This document shows positions 26,706-35,837 of a stretch of DNA of 64,000 nucleotides, one piece after another. A model generated the notes under the pieces. It was not told the DNA's origin. It searched no databases and saw nothing but the letters and a program-made list of their open reading frames with translations. Source of the DNA: Methanomassiliicoccus luminyensis B10 (lineage in GTDB: Archaea > Thermoplasmatota > Thermoplasmata > Methanomassiliicoccales > Methanomassiliicoccaceae); NCBI RefSeq assembly GCF_000308215.1, contig NZ_CAJE01000014.1:21480-85479 (forward strand), read 5' to 3'. The translations under genes were made by a program, and so were the position numbers. Position 1 is the first letter of the stretch; each line of letters opens with the position of its first letter.

Positions 26706-27365
26706 TCAACGCGCGGCCTCCGGCGTGGCCAGCCTCACCCCGAGATCGTACGCTTTCTGCAGGTCCTGCGGGAACACCTCGGCCCTGCGCTTCGCTTTTA
26801 GCTCTGGGTCCCACGCCGATGAGACGTACTTGGAGTAGTCATCGAACTGGTATGTGTCGGTGACCGCGAGGTATGGCTCCGACGGCCCGAGGGTCCGGGA
26901 GGCCATCCCCTCAAGGTTCCGGAAAAGCTTCATATAGCCCCACTTTTCCAGATTGGCCTCCGCTATGTTCATGGTGAATATCCACGCGGACCTCGTCCTC
27001 CCTGGATATATGGTGGAGTGCTCCTTGTCGTAGACCAGGAAGGGGAATATCAGACGCTCCCAGAACGACCTCATCTCCCCAGTGACATCGCTCAGGTAGA
27101 TGGGCGAGCCGAATAAGATCGCGTCGGCCCCGGCTATCCGCTCCAGGACCGGCGTGAGATCATCCTTCACCGCGCACCGGCCGTAGCTCTTGCCACCCTT
27201 GAGCTTGCAGGCGAAGCAGCTGATGCACCCCTTGAAGTCCAGATCGTAGAGGTTCACCAGCTCCGTTTCCGCACCCTGAGAGGCGGCGCCCTCCAGGGCC
27301 TTGTTCAGCATGCTGGCGGTGTTCCACCGCTTTCGCGGACTGCCGTTGATGGCGATGACTTTCAT
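26706..27365 (-). CDS. NADPH-dependent FMN reductase / iron-sulfur flavoprotein family
   Basis: 219 residues. VIAINGSPRKRWNTASML is the FMN-phosphate loop, and SPIYLSDVTGEMRSFWERLI the flavodoxin-like ring loop. GCISCFACKLKGGKSYGRC, four cysteines in a compact loop, fits the Fe-S-binding motif of archaeal iron-sulfur flavoproteins. These flavoproteins carry electrons to oxygen or peroxide detoxifying steps or reduce quinones. It lies 12 bp after the flavodoxin gene on the same strand. Confidence 0.85.
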   Translation of the reverse strand: MKVIAINGSPRKRWNTASMLNKALEGAASQGAETELVNLYDLDFKGCISCFACKLKGGKSYGRCAVKDDLTPVLERIAGADAILFGSPIYLSDVTGEMRSFWERLIFPFLVYDKEHSTIYPGRTRSAWIFTMNIAEANLEKWGYMKLFRNLEGMASRTLGPSEPYLAVTDTYQFDDYSKYVSSAWDPELKAKRRAEVFPQDLQKAYDLGVRLATPEAAR

Positions 27366-27376
27366 GACCTCACCGT

Positions 27377-27865
27377 TCAAGGAATGATGTTGGTCAGCCA
27401 CCCGGATATCTCTTTCTGCGCGTTCCCGGCGTTCCCGCCCCGGACGGCCAGGCCGTGGAGGACCATCGACCGCGGGCACAGCTCCCTGACCTCTGCCACG
27501 CTCCGTCCCAGCCCGGTCCCCTCGTGCGTGCAGAACGGTGCGACCCTCTTTCCCGAAATGTCGTGCCGTGCCAGGAACGCTGCCACCGGCCTCGGCATGG
27601 CATCGCACCAGTTGGGGTAGCCGAGAAAGACCGTGCCGTAACGCGTCATGTCCTCGACCCCCTCCTTCAATTCAGGGAGGCGCTTCTCCGCGAGTTCCTT
27701 CTTCGCCCTCTCCACCACCGCGCCGTAATCTCTCGGGTAGCTCTCCGCGGCCACGATCTCGAAGAGGTCGCCGCCGGTCATCTCCTTCACCTGCTTGGCC
27801 GCCTCGCGCGTGGTCCCTGAGTGCGAAAAGTAGGCCACCAGTACGCTGCTGTTCGCGCTGCTCAT
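27377..27865 (-). CDS. flavodoxin
   Basis: 162 residues. VLVAYFSHSGTTREAA is the flavodoxin P-loop for FMN phosphate; FLGYPNWCDAMPRPVAAFL and APFCTHEGTGLGRSV form the isoalloxazine-binding loops of the long-chain flavodoxin_4 group. It acts as an electron carrier in the cytoplasm. The ATG (27865) has GGAAGATGATTC upstream. It is the first gene of a pair with the Fe-S flavoprotein and is a plausible electron donor for it. Confidence 0.85.
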   Translation of the reverse strand: MSSANSSVLVAYFSHSGTTREAAKQVKEMTGGDLFEIVAAESYPRDYGAVVERAKKELAEKRLPELKEGVEDMTRYGTVFLGYPNWCDAMPRPVAAFLARHDISGKRVAPFCTHEGTGLGRSVAEVRELCPRSMVLHGLAVRGGNAGNAQKEISGWLTNIIP

Positions 27866-28102
27866 TGAATCATCTTCCTTTTCCCGAGCATCTTGCGGGA
27901 ACTCGGCCCCGCGGCCGCAATGCCCGGGCGACCGCATGCGGTATGCACTCACGACTTTAATAGGCGGCATAGGCGCCCTGCCCGGGAGGCGCATCCGCAT
28001 ATGTCTCCTCTTGACCTGTCGCTCGAATGGAAAAGAGGAGGTCCCGGGCGTCCTCGCTCTACCTCCGGGACGACGTCCGGCCACTGGAGTTGCGATGCTA
28101 CA

Positions 28103-28675
28103 TCATGGCACCTGCCGGGTCTGCCAGCGCAGCCACCACAGCCCCGCGATGAGCGCGGGGATGCCGAACACGATGAGCACCGACACGAGCACCCAGACGA
28201 CCGAGTCGATCAGGTAGTCGAAGGTCCAGCCGGCCAGGGGCAGGCCCCAGTTCCCATCGAGGTACACTTTCAGGAGGAACACCAGGAACAGGAGGAACGA
28301 GAACCCGTTGCCCGCGTCGGACCGGTGGTCCTTCTTCTTTTCTCCGCGCTCGTACTCCGCCCTCTCCGCGGCGGGCAGTCTCTTCCACCAGGCCCACCCG
28401 ATCACCCCCAGCACGATCACCGGGATGCCGACGAGGACTGCCTCCCAGAACACCAGGCGCAGCAGGAAGTCGACCACGGTCCCTATCGACCACGCCCCCA
28501 GCCCCGCGGGGACTAGGCCGCTCGCCTGCGCCTCCCCGGCATACCACAGGAACACAAGGATGGACCATACGGCCACCCCCGCCACGGCGATGCCGGCCAG
28601 GGCCACAGCCCCCCAGTGCCGCTTCAGGAACATCTTCCACGCCATCGGATCTTCGACTGACACGCTCTCCGTCAT
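28103..28675 (-). CDS. multi-helix membrane protein, unknown
   Basis: 190 residues with about five hydrophobic segments, a charged central loop (RAEYERGEKKKDHRSDAG) and a Trp-rich C-terminus. The family is not recognised. It has no close partner; 240 bp separate it from the divergent AbiE pair, and that spacer is AT-rich, holding the promoters for both. Confidence 0.55.
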   Translation of the reverse strand: MTESVSVEDPMAWKMFLKRHWGAVALAGIAVAGVAVWSILVFLWYAGEAQASGLVPAGLGAWSIGTVVDFLLRLVFWEAVLVGIPVIVLGVIGWAWWKRLPAAERAEYERGEKKKDHRSDAGNGFSFLLFLVFLLKVYLDGNWGLPLAGWTFDYLIDSVVWVLVSVLIVFGIPALIAGLWWLRWQTRQVP

Positions 28676-28915
28676 TTCTAACCCTCTTTGCCCTATTAGA
28701 AGTGAATAGTGTGGCCATGGTGCTTATGCAGTTTGAGCACAAGTGACCGCGAATGAGCGCGAAGCTCGGGACGCTCACCTCATCGTTCTGCTAGTCACTG
28801 ATTTGTCAATAGGCGTTAAAAATTTACAAAATAGTAGATGTAAATAGGAATATGATAAATTTTATAACCGTATTTGTGCATATACCCACCTACGTCTACA
28901 AGATTGGAGCTTAAT

Positions 28916-29710
28916 ATGGAGAATAAAAAAAGAAAGAGCGGCGGCCAAAAAGAAATCTACATATCTGCCCTGAAGAACAAAGTCATCACTGTAAGTGAGG
29001 CCAGGCAGATCGTTAAGAACGACAACACCGCACGGATGGCCCTTTGGCGGCTCACCAAGGACGGCCATCTGGTGCGGGCCAAAGAGGGGGTGTACGCGGC
29101 GATTCCGCCAGAGGTGTCACCTGACGACTATGAAATCAACAGATATTTGCTGTTCGACAAGGTCATGAACTCCTCGGGCGCATTTGCGTTCCACAGCGCC
29201 CTGGAACTCCACGGTGCAGCATATTCAGCTTTTTCGACGGTTTACTACATCACCGTGGCGAAGAAACCATCTTTCAAATTTCTCGAAGATGTATATCGCC
29301 CCGTATGGGTACCAACGTTGTTCGGCATCACCACCGCTCGAATCGATGAGTTCCGGATCCCTGTAACAGATAAGGAGAGGACGTTCCTGGATTGTCTCCG
29401 GAGACCGGACCTTAGCGGTGGGACCGAAGAGTATCTCAAAAGCGTAGAGGCGTTCACGCTGATGAGCTCCACGAAGCTATTGGATTACCTGCGTCGCTTC
29501 GGTGAACAGAGCTTGTACCAGAGGGCGGGGTTCGTGCTTTCCTATCTGCAAAGCAAAATCAGAGTCCCCGATGAGCTTCTGGACGTTCTGCGCTCGCACG
29601 TAGGGTCCAATGTCTACTATCTGACGCCAAAGAAGACAAATGGCAGATTGAACAAGGAGTGGAACATCATGGTCCCGCGTAACCTGGAGGAGCTGGTCAG
29701 ATATGTCTGA
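28916..29710 (+). CDS. AbiEi-like antitoxin / transcription regulator
   Basis: 264 residues. A short winged helix at the start (VSEARQIVKNDNTARMALWR, LTKDGHLVRAKEGVYAAIPP) and a longer C-terminal AbiEi-type domain (FHSALELHGAAYSAFSTVYY) match the antitoxin of AbiE type IV systems. The N-terminus begins with a lysine-rich tail. ATG at 28916 has GGAG six bases upstream. It overlaps the toxin gene by 8 bp. AbiEi represses its own operon in known cases. More AT-rich than nearby genes. Confidence 0.85.
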   Translation: MENKKRKSGGQKEIYISALKNKVITVSEARQIVKNDNTARMALWRLTKDGHLVRAKEGVYAAIPPEVSPDDYEINRYLLFDKVMNSSGAFAFHSALELHGAAYSAFSTVYYITVAKKPSFKFLEDVYRPVWVPTLFGITTARIDEFRIPVTDKERTFLDCLRRPDLSGGTEEYLKSVEAFTLMSSTKLLDYLRRFGEQSLYQRAGFVLSYLQSKIRVPDELLDVLRSHVGSNVYYLTPKKTNGRLNKEWNIMVPRNLEELVRYV

Positions 29711-30653
29711 AGTTCCGGGAAAGGCTTACTTCTCACGATCGTCTCGTCAAACTGGATTCAAATCGGATGTGCTGGAGAAGGTTTACCGCCTCGCCACCAT
29801 TCTTGACCAAATGCAATCCATCCCTGAACTTTCTGAAAAGCTTGCTCTCAAGGGAGGGACGGCCATCCAGGGCACAATCTTTGGATTTAAGCGACTGTCG
29901 ATCGATATCGACCTTAACTATGTTGGAAGCAGTGAGAAAGAGGTCATGCAGAAAGATAGATCCCAGCTCCGCAATTTGCTTACATTCATGTTCAAAGACC
30001 TTGGATACGATGTCGATCCTCCGTTTAAAGAGTATGCAGAGGAGCAATTCGACCTCCATTTCATCAACTGCCATGGAGGCCGAGATCACTTGAAGTTGGA
30101 GATCAATTACCTGGAGCGCCTTCCGGTAGCTGGAACCTTGAGAAGCGAGCTCAGGCACCCATTTGGGGAAGATATTGGCAGCGTGGAGGTCCTCTCATAT
30201 AGGGCGGAGGAACTTTTCGCGGGGAAGATGCGTGCCTTGACGACCAGAGGTACTCCCAGGGATATCTACGATGCTTATCAGATAACGGACTATAAAAAGC
30301 TCGATCAACGCCTACTGAGGAAGGTCGCTCTGTTTTATATCTCACCGAAAGAAGATGCACGAAAAATGAATACAGGTTTTATCGAGGCCGTCACCAATAA
30401 GGAAATGCAAGACCACCTCGTTCCGATGTTATCCTCCAATGATGAGGTTGACACCGAACTGATGAAGAGGCGAGCGTTGATAGCTGCCCAGGAATTATTA
30501 GCATTGACCGATTCGGAGAGCAGGTACTTCGAGTCCATATATACCAAGCGCTCTCCCGATTTCACCCTCCTTTTCGAAGATCCATCATTGTATGAATCCC
30601 TGGCAAAACACCCAGGGATTCTTTGGAGACTGCAGCAACTCAAGAGGCAATAA
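29703..30653 (+). CDS. AbiEii nucleotidyltransferase toxin
   Basis: 316 residues. LALKGGTAIQ and LSIDIDLNYV give the nucleotidyltransferase core (GG and DxD), and YRAEELFAGKMRALTTRGTP, then RDIYDAY is the AbiEii C-lobe signature. AbiEii-type toxins modify tRNA or another RNA with nucleotides and cause abortive infection or growth arrest until blocked by AbiEi. Coupled to the antitoxin gene by overlap. All catalytic residues that I can name are present, so the toxin looks intact. Confidence 0.88.
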   Translation: MSEVPGKAYFSRSSRQTGFKSDVLEKVYRLATILDQMQSIPELSEKLALKGGTAIQGTIFGFKRLSIDIDLNYVGSSEKEVMQKDRSQLRNLLTFMFKDLGYDVDPPFKEYAEEQFDLHFINCHGGRDHLKLEINYLERLPVAGTLRSELRHPFGEDIGSVEVLSYRAEELFAGKMRALTTRGTPRDIYDAYQITDYKKLDQRLLRKVALFYISPKEDARKMNTGFIEAVTNKEMQDHLVPMLSSNDEVDTELMKRRALIAAQELLALTDSESRYFESIYTKRSPDFTLLFEDPSLYESLAKHPGILWRLQQLKRQ

Positions 30654-30705
30654 ACCAACCTCCCCTCACCATCTTTTATCGACCTATGCTCCGATATTCT
30701 TCCTC

Positions 30706-31293
30706 ATGAACTCTTCCAAGACCGGGGCCAAGAATGCCGCGGCGAAGTTCACGGAGTTCCCGCTCTCCAGGGCGTTCCAGCTCCTGGAGCCGGGCCCGGC
30801 CGTGCTGGTGACGACGGAGCTGGAGGGAAAAAAGAACGTCATGACGATGTCGTGGCACATGCTGCTGGAGTTCACTCCCCTGATCGGGGTGTGCATAGGT
30901 CCCTGGGACCACAGCTACCACGCTCTGAAGGAGACGAGGGAGTGCGTCATTGCCATTCCCACCGTCGACCTCGCCACGAAGGTAGTGGAGATCGGCAACA
31001 CCTCTGGCCGCGACATCGACAAGTTCGAGAAGTTCGGCCTCACCCCGGTAAAAGCGGAGAAGGTCTCGCCGCCGCTCATAGCCGAGTGCCTCGCCCACAT
31101 CGAGTGCAGGGTCTCCGACGATACGCTCGTAGACAAGTACGGCATGTGGGTCCTGGAGGGGGTGAAGGCCTGGATCGATGATGATAGAAAGGAGCGGCGC
31201 ACCATCCACCACGTGGGGGACGGCACCTTCGTCGTCGACGGCAGGATTGTCGACCTAAAGAAGAAGATGACCAAGTGGTCGGAGTTCGCGTGA
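30706..31293 (+). CDS. flavin reductase-like (DIM6/NTAB) protein
   Basis: 195 residues. AFQLLEPGPAVLVTTELEGK and NVMTMSWHMLLEFTPLIGVC are the FMN-binding flavin reductase_Rid pattern common in archaea. It binds FMN and supplies reduced flavin or acts as an electron carrier. The ATG at 30706 has no clear Shine-Dalgarno sequence but a TTTTAT patch lies 30 bp upstream, so the transcript may be leaderless. Converges with the DtxR gene with 2 bp between stops. Confidence 0.82.
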   Translation: MNSSKTGAKNAAAKFTEFPLSRAFQLLEPGPAVLVTTELEGKKNVMTMSWHMLLEFTPLIGVCIGPWDHSYHALKETRECVIAIPTVDLATKVVEIGNTSGRDIDKFEKFGLTPVKAEKVSPPLIAECLAHIECRVSDDTLVDKYGMWVLEGVKAWIDDDRKERRTIHHVGDGTFVVDGRIVDLKKKMTKWSEFA

Positions 31294-31295
31294 TC

Positions 31296-32033
31296 TCACT
31301 CGGGCACGCAGGTGCGTGCGCACACCGGGTCCGAAGGGGTCACGAAGATACAGTCGGCGATGTCGCCGGAGATGGACAGCCGGTTCTTCGCCACCGACAG
31401 CTCCACCTCCCCGTCCTGGGAAGCCTTCCTTATGAGCTTTACTCTGGTATCCAGAGAGAGGCCTTTGTCCGACAGGGTCTGTACGACCTTCTCCCCTCCC
31501 CTGATGAACGCTATCTCCCCCTCCTGGTCCGGCTCCAGCTCGGTGATGGGGATTATGGGGTTCTCGCCGCAGTTCCTGGCGATGTCGATGAGATTGCTGC
31601 CCTCGCACTCCTCGCACGAGCCGATGGGCTTGTCGCAGGGGGTGATGAACTTGCCGTGGGGCGAGCGGGAAGGCGCCTCCAGCCACCGGCACAGCGCGTC
31701 GGCCGTCTCGTCGGAGAGGTAATGCTCGATCCTGCAGGCCTCGGAATGTACCTTGTCCGGGTTGATCTTCAGAACGTCGGAAAGGAAGACCTCCAGAAGC
31801 CTATGGCGCCGCTTGAGCCGCTTGACGATCTCCAGGCCCGCGGGGGTGAGCTTCGCTCCCACGTACGGTTCGTACTTCACGTACTCCTTGTCCCCCAGGC
31901 TCCTGATGTATTCCGTAACGCTTGCCGGCGATACGCTGAGCTTGTTGGCGATCGCCGTGGTCTTGGCGAACCCATCCTTCCCGGCAAGGTCGAAGATGGT
32001 CTCCAAGTACATCTCTAGCTGTTCCCGCGCCAT
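31296..32033 (-). CDS. DtxR/IdeR family iron-dependent repressor
   Basis: 245 residues: winged helix (AIANKLSVSPASVTEYIRSL), dimer and metal domain, then a C-terminal FeoA/SH3-like domain (IAFIRGGEKVVQTLSDKGLS). Every ligand of DtxR is found at a constant offset of two: M8, C100, E103 and H104 for the primary site, H77, E81 and H96 for the ancillary site. Cysteine, not aspartate, at position 100 favours iron over manganese. An inserted Cys-rich loop (CDKPIGSCEECEG) is unusual. Divergent from the heme operon, with paired palindromes between them, so it is the likely regulator of the three iron-box loci. Confidence 0.9.
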   Translation of the reverse strand: MAREQLEMYLETIFDLAGKDGFAKTTAIANKLSVSPASVTEYIRSLGDKEYVKYEPYVGAKLTPAGLEIVKRLKRRHRLLEVFLSDVLKINPDKVHSEACRIEHYLSDETADALCRWLEAPSRSPHGKFITPCDKPIGSCEECEGSNLIDIARNCGENPIIPITELEPDQEGEIAFIRGGEKVVQTLSDKGLSLDTRVKLIRKASQDGEVELSVAKNRLSISGDIADCIFVTPSDPVCARTCVPE

Positions 32034-32287
32034 CTGTTCTCAGCAGGTCTAGGTCCACTTTCATACTTTATGATTTCTGACGTAAGCTGTGTTTTTCTGA
32101 AGTTTTTTCCTCACATATCATGCCCGCAGAGGGGGCGGGACCCAGGCTGGCCTTGATGCGTACCCTGCCAGCACCCCGCCCTGGATGATATGCTAGCGAC
32201 CTCATTCCGCGCCCGCGGCGACGGCGGCCGACCTTTTCGCCCCGTCGAGATGTCGTGGGCTGGGCGCATCAGCCAGGTATCAAGATT

Positions 32288-32305
32288 ATTTAGGATATCC
32301 TAAAT
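32288..32305. promoter_or_regulatory. iron box A1 (DtxR-type operator)
   Basis: ATTTAGGATATCCTAAAT, a perfect 18-bp palindrome. It is identical to box B1 and similar in form to bacterial DtxR/IdeR sites. It overlaps the upstream edge of the TATA-like box of the heme operon. Confidence 0.75.
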
Positions 32306-32322
32306 TTTAAATATCGAGTATC

Positions 32323-32340
32323 ATTTAGGTCATCCTAAAC
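32323..32340. promoter_or_regulatory. iron box A2 (DtxR-type operator)
   Basis: ATTTAGGTCATCCTAAAC, one mismatch from perfect arms (final C). The centre is 35 bp from box A1, with the TATA-like TTTTAAATA between. The gene start follows 20 bp on. Confidence 0.7.
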
Positions 32341-32359
32341 CATTCGAGGAGACTTACGG

Positions 32360-33676
32360 ATGAACGCTTCAAAGACCAGAGCGCTTGCCTTGATGTGCCT
32401 GCTTGTGGCAGGCCTGTTTATCGTGAACATCTGCCAGCCGGTTTCCGGCGCCCAGACCTCCGGCGATGCCGAGGGGGCGTGGGCCCCGGGAATGTATTGG
32501 ACATTCGAGTACGCCGAGGGGACGGCCACCGAAGAGGTGAACATGACCGTCCTGGGGACCCAGGTGCTCACCAACCTCACCGGGGTGCAGATCAACACGT
32601 ACAAAATCAAGGAGGACCACTCCTCCGACCCTGAGGGGAGATACTATTCCTGGTACGACGTCGACAATCTGGACGTCATCGCCAAGTATCAGAGCAACGA
32701 CGACGGCATAATGGCCGTGAACAGCAGCTGGACCTATGATGGGGAACCGCGTCCCTACGAGGTCGGCAGCAGCATGTTCGTCGGCTACAAGCGGGTCAGC
32801 GACATAAGCGCCATGCCCATGCCGGTCACCCGAAGCTATCCTAGCACCTTCGAGGTCGCGGGCATGGAGTGGGTCACCGTTCCCGCCGGGACCTTCTACT
32901 GCTACAACATCACCATCACCGACAACGGCAACGGGAACGTCAACTGGAACTACTACTACAATGACACCGTGAAGCACTGGGTGAAGTTCATCGACAACCG
33001 GCCCACGGCCATGGGCGTAAGCCAGGTGACGTACGATCTCACCTCGTACGGCGCGGCGGAAGAGCCAGTGTTCATCACTGAGAGCGGGGAGAGGAACATC
33101 AGGAGTTATGACATCGAGTGGGCCGACTATGCTGACACCGTCGAGTATGTCCTGTACGAGAACGGCGAGGAAGTGTACCGCGGCACCGCCACGTCGTATG
33201 CGGCCGGCTCAATGGAGGACGGCAGCTACGAGTATGTGGTGGAAGCGGTGCTGCCGGACGGACTGCGGATCTCCAGCGGGACCCTGACCATCGTCGTGGA
33301 CTATGTCGTTCCGGTGCCCGGCTTCACTACCGAGGCGGGGACCGTGGACGGCGGCGAGCTGACCATCGAATGGACCGCCGTTGACGGAGCGGACCGCTAT
33401 GTCCTCCTGGTGGAGAGCGAAGATGAATGGGAGGAGGCCTACAACGGAACGGAGACCTCGTTCACCTTCACCGACCTCTCCGACGGGACCTACCGCTATC
33501 GCGTGCAGGCCTGGGACGGGGATAAGTCCTCGCAGCTCTCGTCATCCCTGGTCATGACCGTGGAAGGGACCGGCAAGAGCATTACCGGGGAAGAGGCCGG
33601 GGTGCTCGTACTCTCCATGGCGATCGGCATCGTGGTCATCGTCGGCCTGGTGTTCCTGCTCAAGAGAAGGTCCTGA
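32360..33676 (+). CDS. iron-regulated membrane-anchored surface protein
   Basis: 438 residues. A signal peptide (ALALMCLLVAGLFIVNICQP), an about 200-residue N-terminal domain (YYSWYDVDNLDVIAKYQS, VTVPAGTFYCYNITITD), two fibronectin-III-like repeats (about 230-315 and 320-400), and a C-terminal helix with an RRS tail (VVIVGLVFLLKRRS). Domains of this kind are common on archaeal cell surfaces. Here it is the first gene of the heme operon and directly under the iron boxes, so a heme or heme-protein receptor role is suggested. No haem-binding motif is recognised with certainty. Confidence 0.75.
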   Translation: MNASKTRALALMCLLVAGLFIVNICQPVSGAQTSGDAEGAWAPGMYWTFEYAEGTATEEVNMTVLGTQVLTNLTGVQINTYKIKEDHSSDPEGRYYSWYDVDNLDVIAKYQSNDDGIMAVNSSWTYDGEPRPYEVGSSMFVGYKRVSDISAMPMPVTRSYPSTFEVAGMEWVTVPAGTFYCYNITITDNGNGNVNWNYYYNDTVKHWVKFIDNRPTAMGVSQVTYDLTSYGAAEEPVFITESGERNIRSYDIEWADYADTVEYVLYENGEEVYRGTATSYAAGSMEDGSYEYVVEAVLPDGLRISSGTLTIVVDYVVPVPGFTTEAGTVDGGELTIEWTAVDGADRYVLLVESEDEWEEAYNGTETSFTFTDLSDGTYRYRVQAWDGDKSSQLSSSLVMTVEGTGKSITGEEAGVLVLSMAIGIVVIVGLVFLLKRRS

Positions 33677-33685
33677 GGTGGGGAT

Positions 33686-34771
33686 GTGAAGCGGGCTCAT
33701 CTCGCATTGATCACGGTCGCGGTGGCCGCGGTAGTGCTCCTTCCCACGGCTTACAATATTCTGCAGGCGGGCGGGAAGGATGGCGGCAACGGCTACGTGA
33801 CCATCACAGACTCGGCCGGGAGGACCGTGAACGTCCCCGAGAGCCCCACCCGCATCGCGGTGGTCAATACCTACACCGCCGAGGTGCTGAGGGCGCTGGG
33901 GGTCGATCCCTCGATCATCGTGGGGATCTCCGAGGACTTCGCCGATGAGGCACTGTGGTCCGACATGGCCGGAAAGAGGGTGGTCCAGACCTCCGCCCAC
34001 GGGGAGCCGGACGTGGAGGCCATGCTGGACATGAAGATCCAGGTCCTGTTCACCTTCGGAACGCATCAGTTCGTGAACATCAAGACCCTGGAGAGCTCGC
34101 TCGCTCCCGCGGGCATTGCGGTGGTGGGCCTGGACTTCTTCCGGTACGGGACCCTGTACTCGGACATCGCCACCATGGGCAAGATATTCAACAAGGAGGA
34201 GCGGGCCGCCGAGCTTATTGAGGGAATGCGGGAGGTGGAGCAGACCATCGAGACCAGGATCGGGACCGTTCCGGAGAGCGAGCGGCCTACCGTGGTCATA
34301 GAGCACCACAGTTCCTCGGCCAGGGAGCCGGTGGTGCAGAGCTCCACATCCCAGTGGGGCCAGCTCGTCGAGCTCGCCGGAGGGGTCAACATCTTCGGCG
34401 ACCTTATCGGCACCACCGCCCGCGTGGACCCCGTGGACATCCTGAGGGCCAACCCGGACTACTATTTCCTGGACGGGATGGCCGTGGACATAGGGTACGG
34501 GAGGAGCAATGTCGGGCAGTACGAGGCGGCCATATCCGCCCTCGGGAACAGGGACGGCTTCTCGGACATCCAGGCGGTAACCGAGGAACACGTCTACATC
34601 TTCGCCGGGGAGTTCGCCGGCCCCATGATGATCTACGGGGCCGGGGTGATCGCCAGCATCCTCTATCCCGACCTCTTCGACGACGTGGGGGCGGACTGGT
34701 TCATCACCACGTACTTCAGCACCTTCCACGGGGTGGAGGTACAGGGCGTCATGTACTACCCGGAGAGCTGA
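33686..34771 (+). CDS. heme-type ABC importer substrate-binding protein
   Basis: 361 residues from GTG 33686 with GAGGTGGGGAT in front. An N-terminal helix anchors it (LALITVAVAAVVLLPTAYNI). The two-lobed iron-chelate fold follows: ESPTRIAVVNTYTAEVLRAL, GVDPSIIVGISEDF, and in lobe two SQWGQLVELAGGVNIF. It is nine bases after the surface protein and seven before the permease gene. Its partners (HutW- and HutX-like) make heme its likely ligand. Confidence 0.88.
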   Translation: MKRAHLALITVAVAAVVLLPTAYNILQAGGKDGGNGYVTITDSAGRTVNVPESPTRIAVVNTYTAEVLRALGVDPSIIVGISEDFADEALWSDMAGKRVVQTSAHGEPDVEAMLDMKIQVLFTFGTHQFVNIKTLESSLAPAGIAVVGLDFFRYGTLYSDIATMGKIFNKEERAAELIEGMREVEQTIETRIGTVPESERPTVVIEHHSSSAREPVVQSSTSQWGQLVELAGGVNIFGDLIGTTARVDPVDILRANPDYYFLDGMAVDIGYGRSNVGQYEAAISALGNRDGFSDIQAVTEEHVYIFAGEFAGPMMIYGAGVIASILYPDLFDDVGADWFITTYFSTFHGVEVQGVMYYPES

Positions 34772-34778
34772 GCGGCCC

Positions 34779-35837
34779 ATGACCACTGAGAGCGCGAGCG
34801 GGCAGCTTCGGTCGAGGTACGATCTCCTCCACGGCAGGCGGGTGCTGTTCATCCTGGCCCTGGTGCTGGGATGCCTGGTCCTGTCGGTGGTCTCCATCGG
34901 CGTGGGGTCAGTGGGGATAGGGTACGGCGACGTGATAAGGACGCTTTTCGGCGACGCGCCGGACGTCTTCGTCAACAGCATCATCTGGAACTATCGCTTC
35001 CCCAGGGTGCTGATGGCCCTGGTGGCCGGGGTGGGCCTGGCGGTGGCGGGGGCGTCCATGCAGGGCGTCCTGAGGAACCCCCTGGTGGACCCGTTCACCC
35101 TGGGCATCGCCAGCGGGGCCTCCCTGGGCGCTTCCATGGCCATAGTGCTCCACTTCACCCTGCCGGGGCTGGAGGACTACATGATCATCGGGAATGCCTT
35201 CGTGTTCTCCCTGATGTCGTCGTTCCTGATACTGGGCCTCGGAAGGATGCGGGGGGTGTCCCCGGAAACGTTCATCCTGGTGGGGATAGCGCTCACCTTC
35301 GTGTTCAGCGCGCTGACCGGGGTGCTGCAGTACATCGCCTCGGACGCCCAGATCGCCGAACTGGTCAGCTGGAGCTTCGGCTCGCTGTCCCGTCCGACCA
35401 CCTACCAGACCATCATCTCCCTGGTAGTGGTGGGGGTGTGCGTCCCCCTCCTGCTGTCATGGTCGTGGAGGCTCAACGCCGTCTCCCTCAGCGGGGACGA
35501 GGTCGCCCAGAGCCTTGGGGTGAACCCCGGCCGGCTGAGGGTGCAGGTGATGGTGGTGTCCTCGATAATAACCGCCTCCATCATCGCGTTCACCGGGGTC
35601 CTGGGATTCGTGGGGCTGGTGGCCCCTCATATCGCCCGCCTGCTGGTGGGAGGGGACCACCGCTATATGATGGCGGTATCGGGACTGCTGGGAGCGGTGC
35701 TCCTGCTGGTCTCCGACATAGTCGGCCGGACCGTGATCGCGCCCACCATCATACCGGTGGGCATCATGCTCTCCCTCATGGGCGGCCCGTTCTTCCTTTA
35801 CATCCTCATGCGCAAAAGGGGTGAGTTCTGGAAATGA
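34779..35837 (+). CDS. FecCD/HmuU-type ABC importer permease
   Basis: 352 residues and about ten helices: FPRVLMALVAGVGLAVAGAS, NPLVDPFTLGIASGASLGAS, GFVGLVAPHIARLLVGGDHR and the ATPase-contact loop. It is the membrane channel for the substrate delivered by the preceding binding protein. Its stop overlaps the HutW-like gene by 4 bp, giving tight coupling. The charged N-terminus (residues 1-25) is cytoplasmic. Confidence 0.92.
   Translation: MTTESASGQLRSRYDLLHGRRVLFILALVLGCLVLSVVSIGVGSVGIGYGDVIRTLFGDAPDVFVNSIIWNYRFPRVLMALVAGVGLAVAGASMQGVLRNPLVDPFTLGIASGASLGASMAIVLHFTLPGLEDYMIIGNAFVFSLMSSFLILGLGRMRGVSPETFILVGIALTFVFSALTGVLQYIASDAQIAELVSWSFGSLSRPTTYQTIISLVVVGVCVPLLLSWSWRLNAVSLSGDEVAQSLGVNPGRLRVQVMVVSSIITASIIAFTGVLGFVGLVAPHIARLLVGGDHRYMMAVSGLLGAVLLLVSDIVGRTVIAPTIIPVGIMLSLMGGPFFLYILMRKRGEFWK

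Larger units (their letters stand above)
32034..32359. promoter_or_regulatory. divergent promoter region of dtxR-like and heme operon genes
   Basis: 326 bp between the repressor start and the surface-protein start. The two iron boxes and a TTTTAAATA TATA-like box between them sit in the last 75 bp, next to the heme operon. A ribosome site GGAG (32348-32351) lies eight bases before its ATG. The half near the repressor gene has only an AT-rich patch at 32060-32120 and no iron box. Confidence 0.65.
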
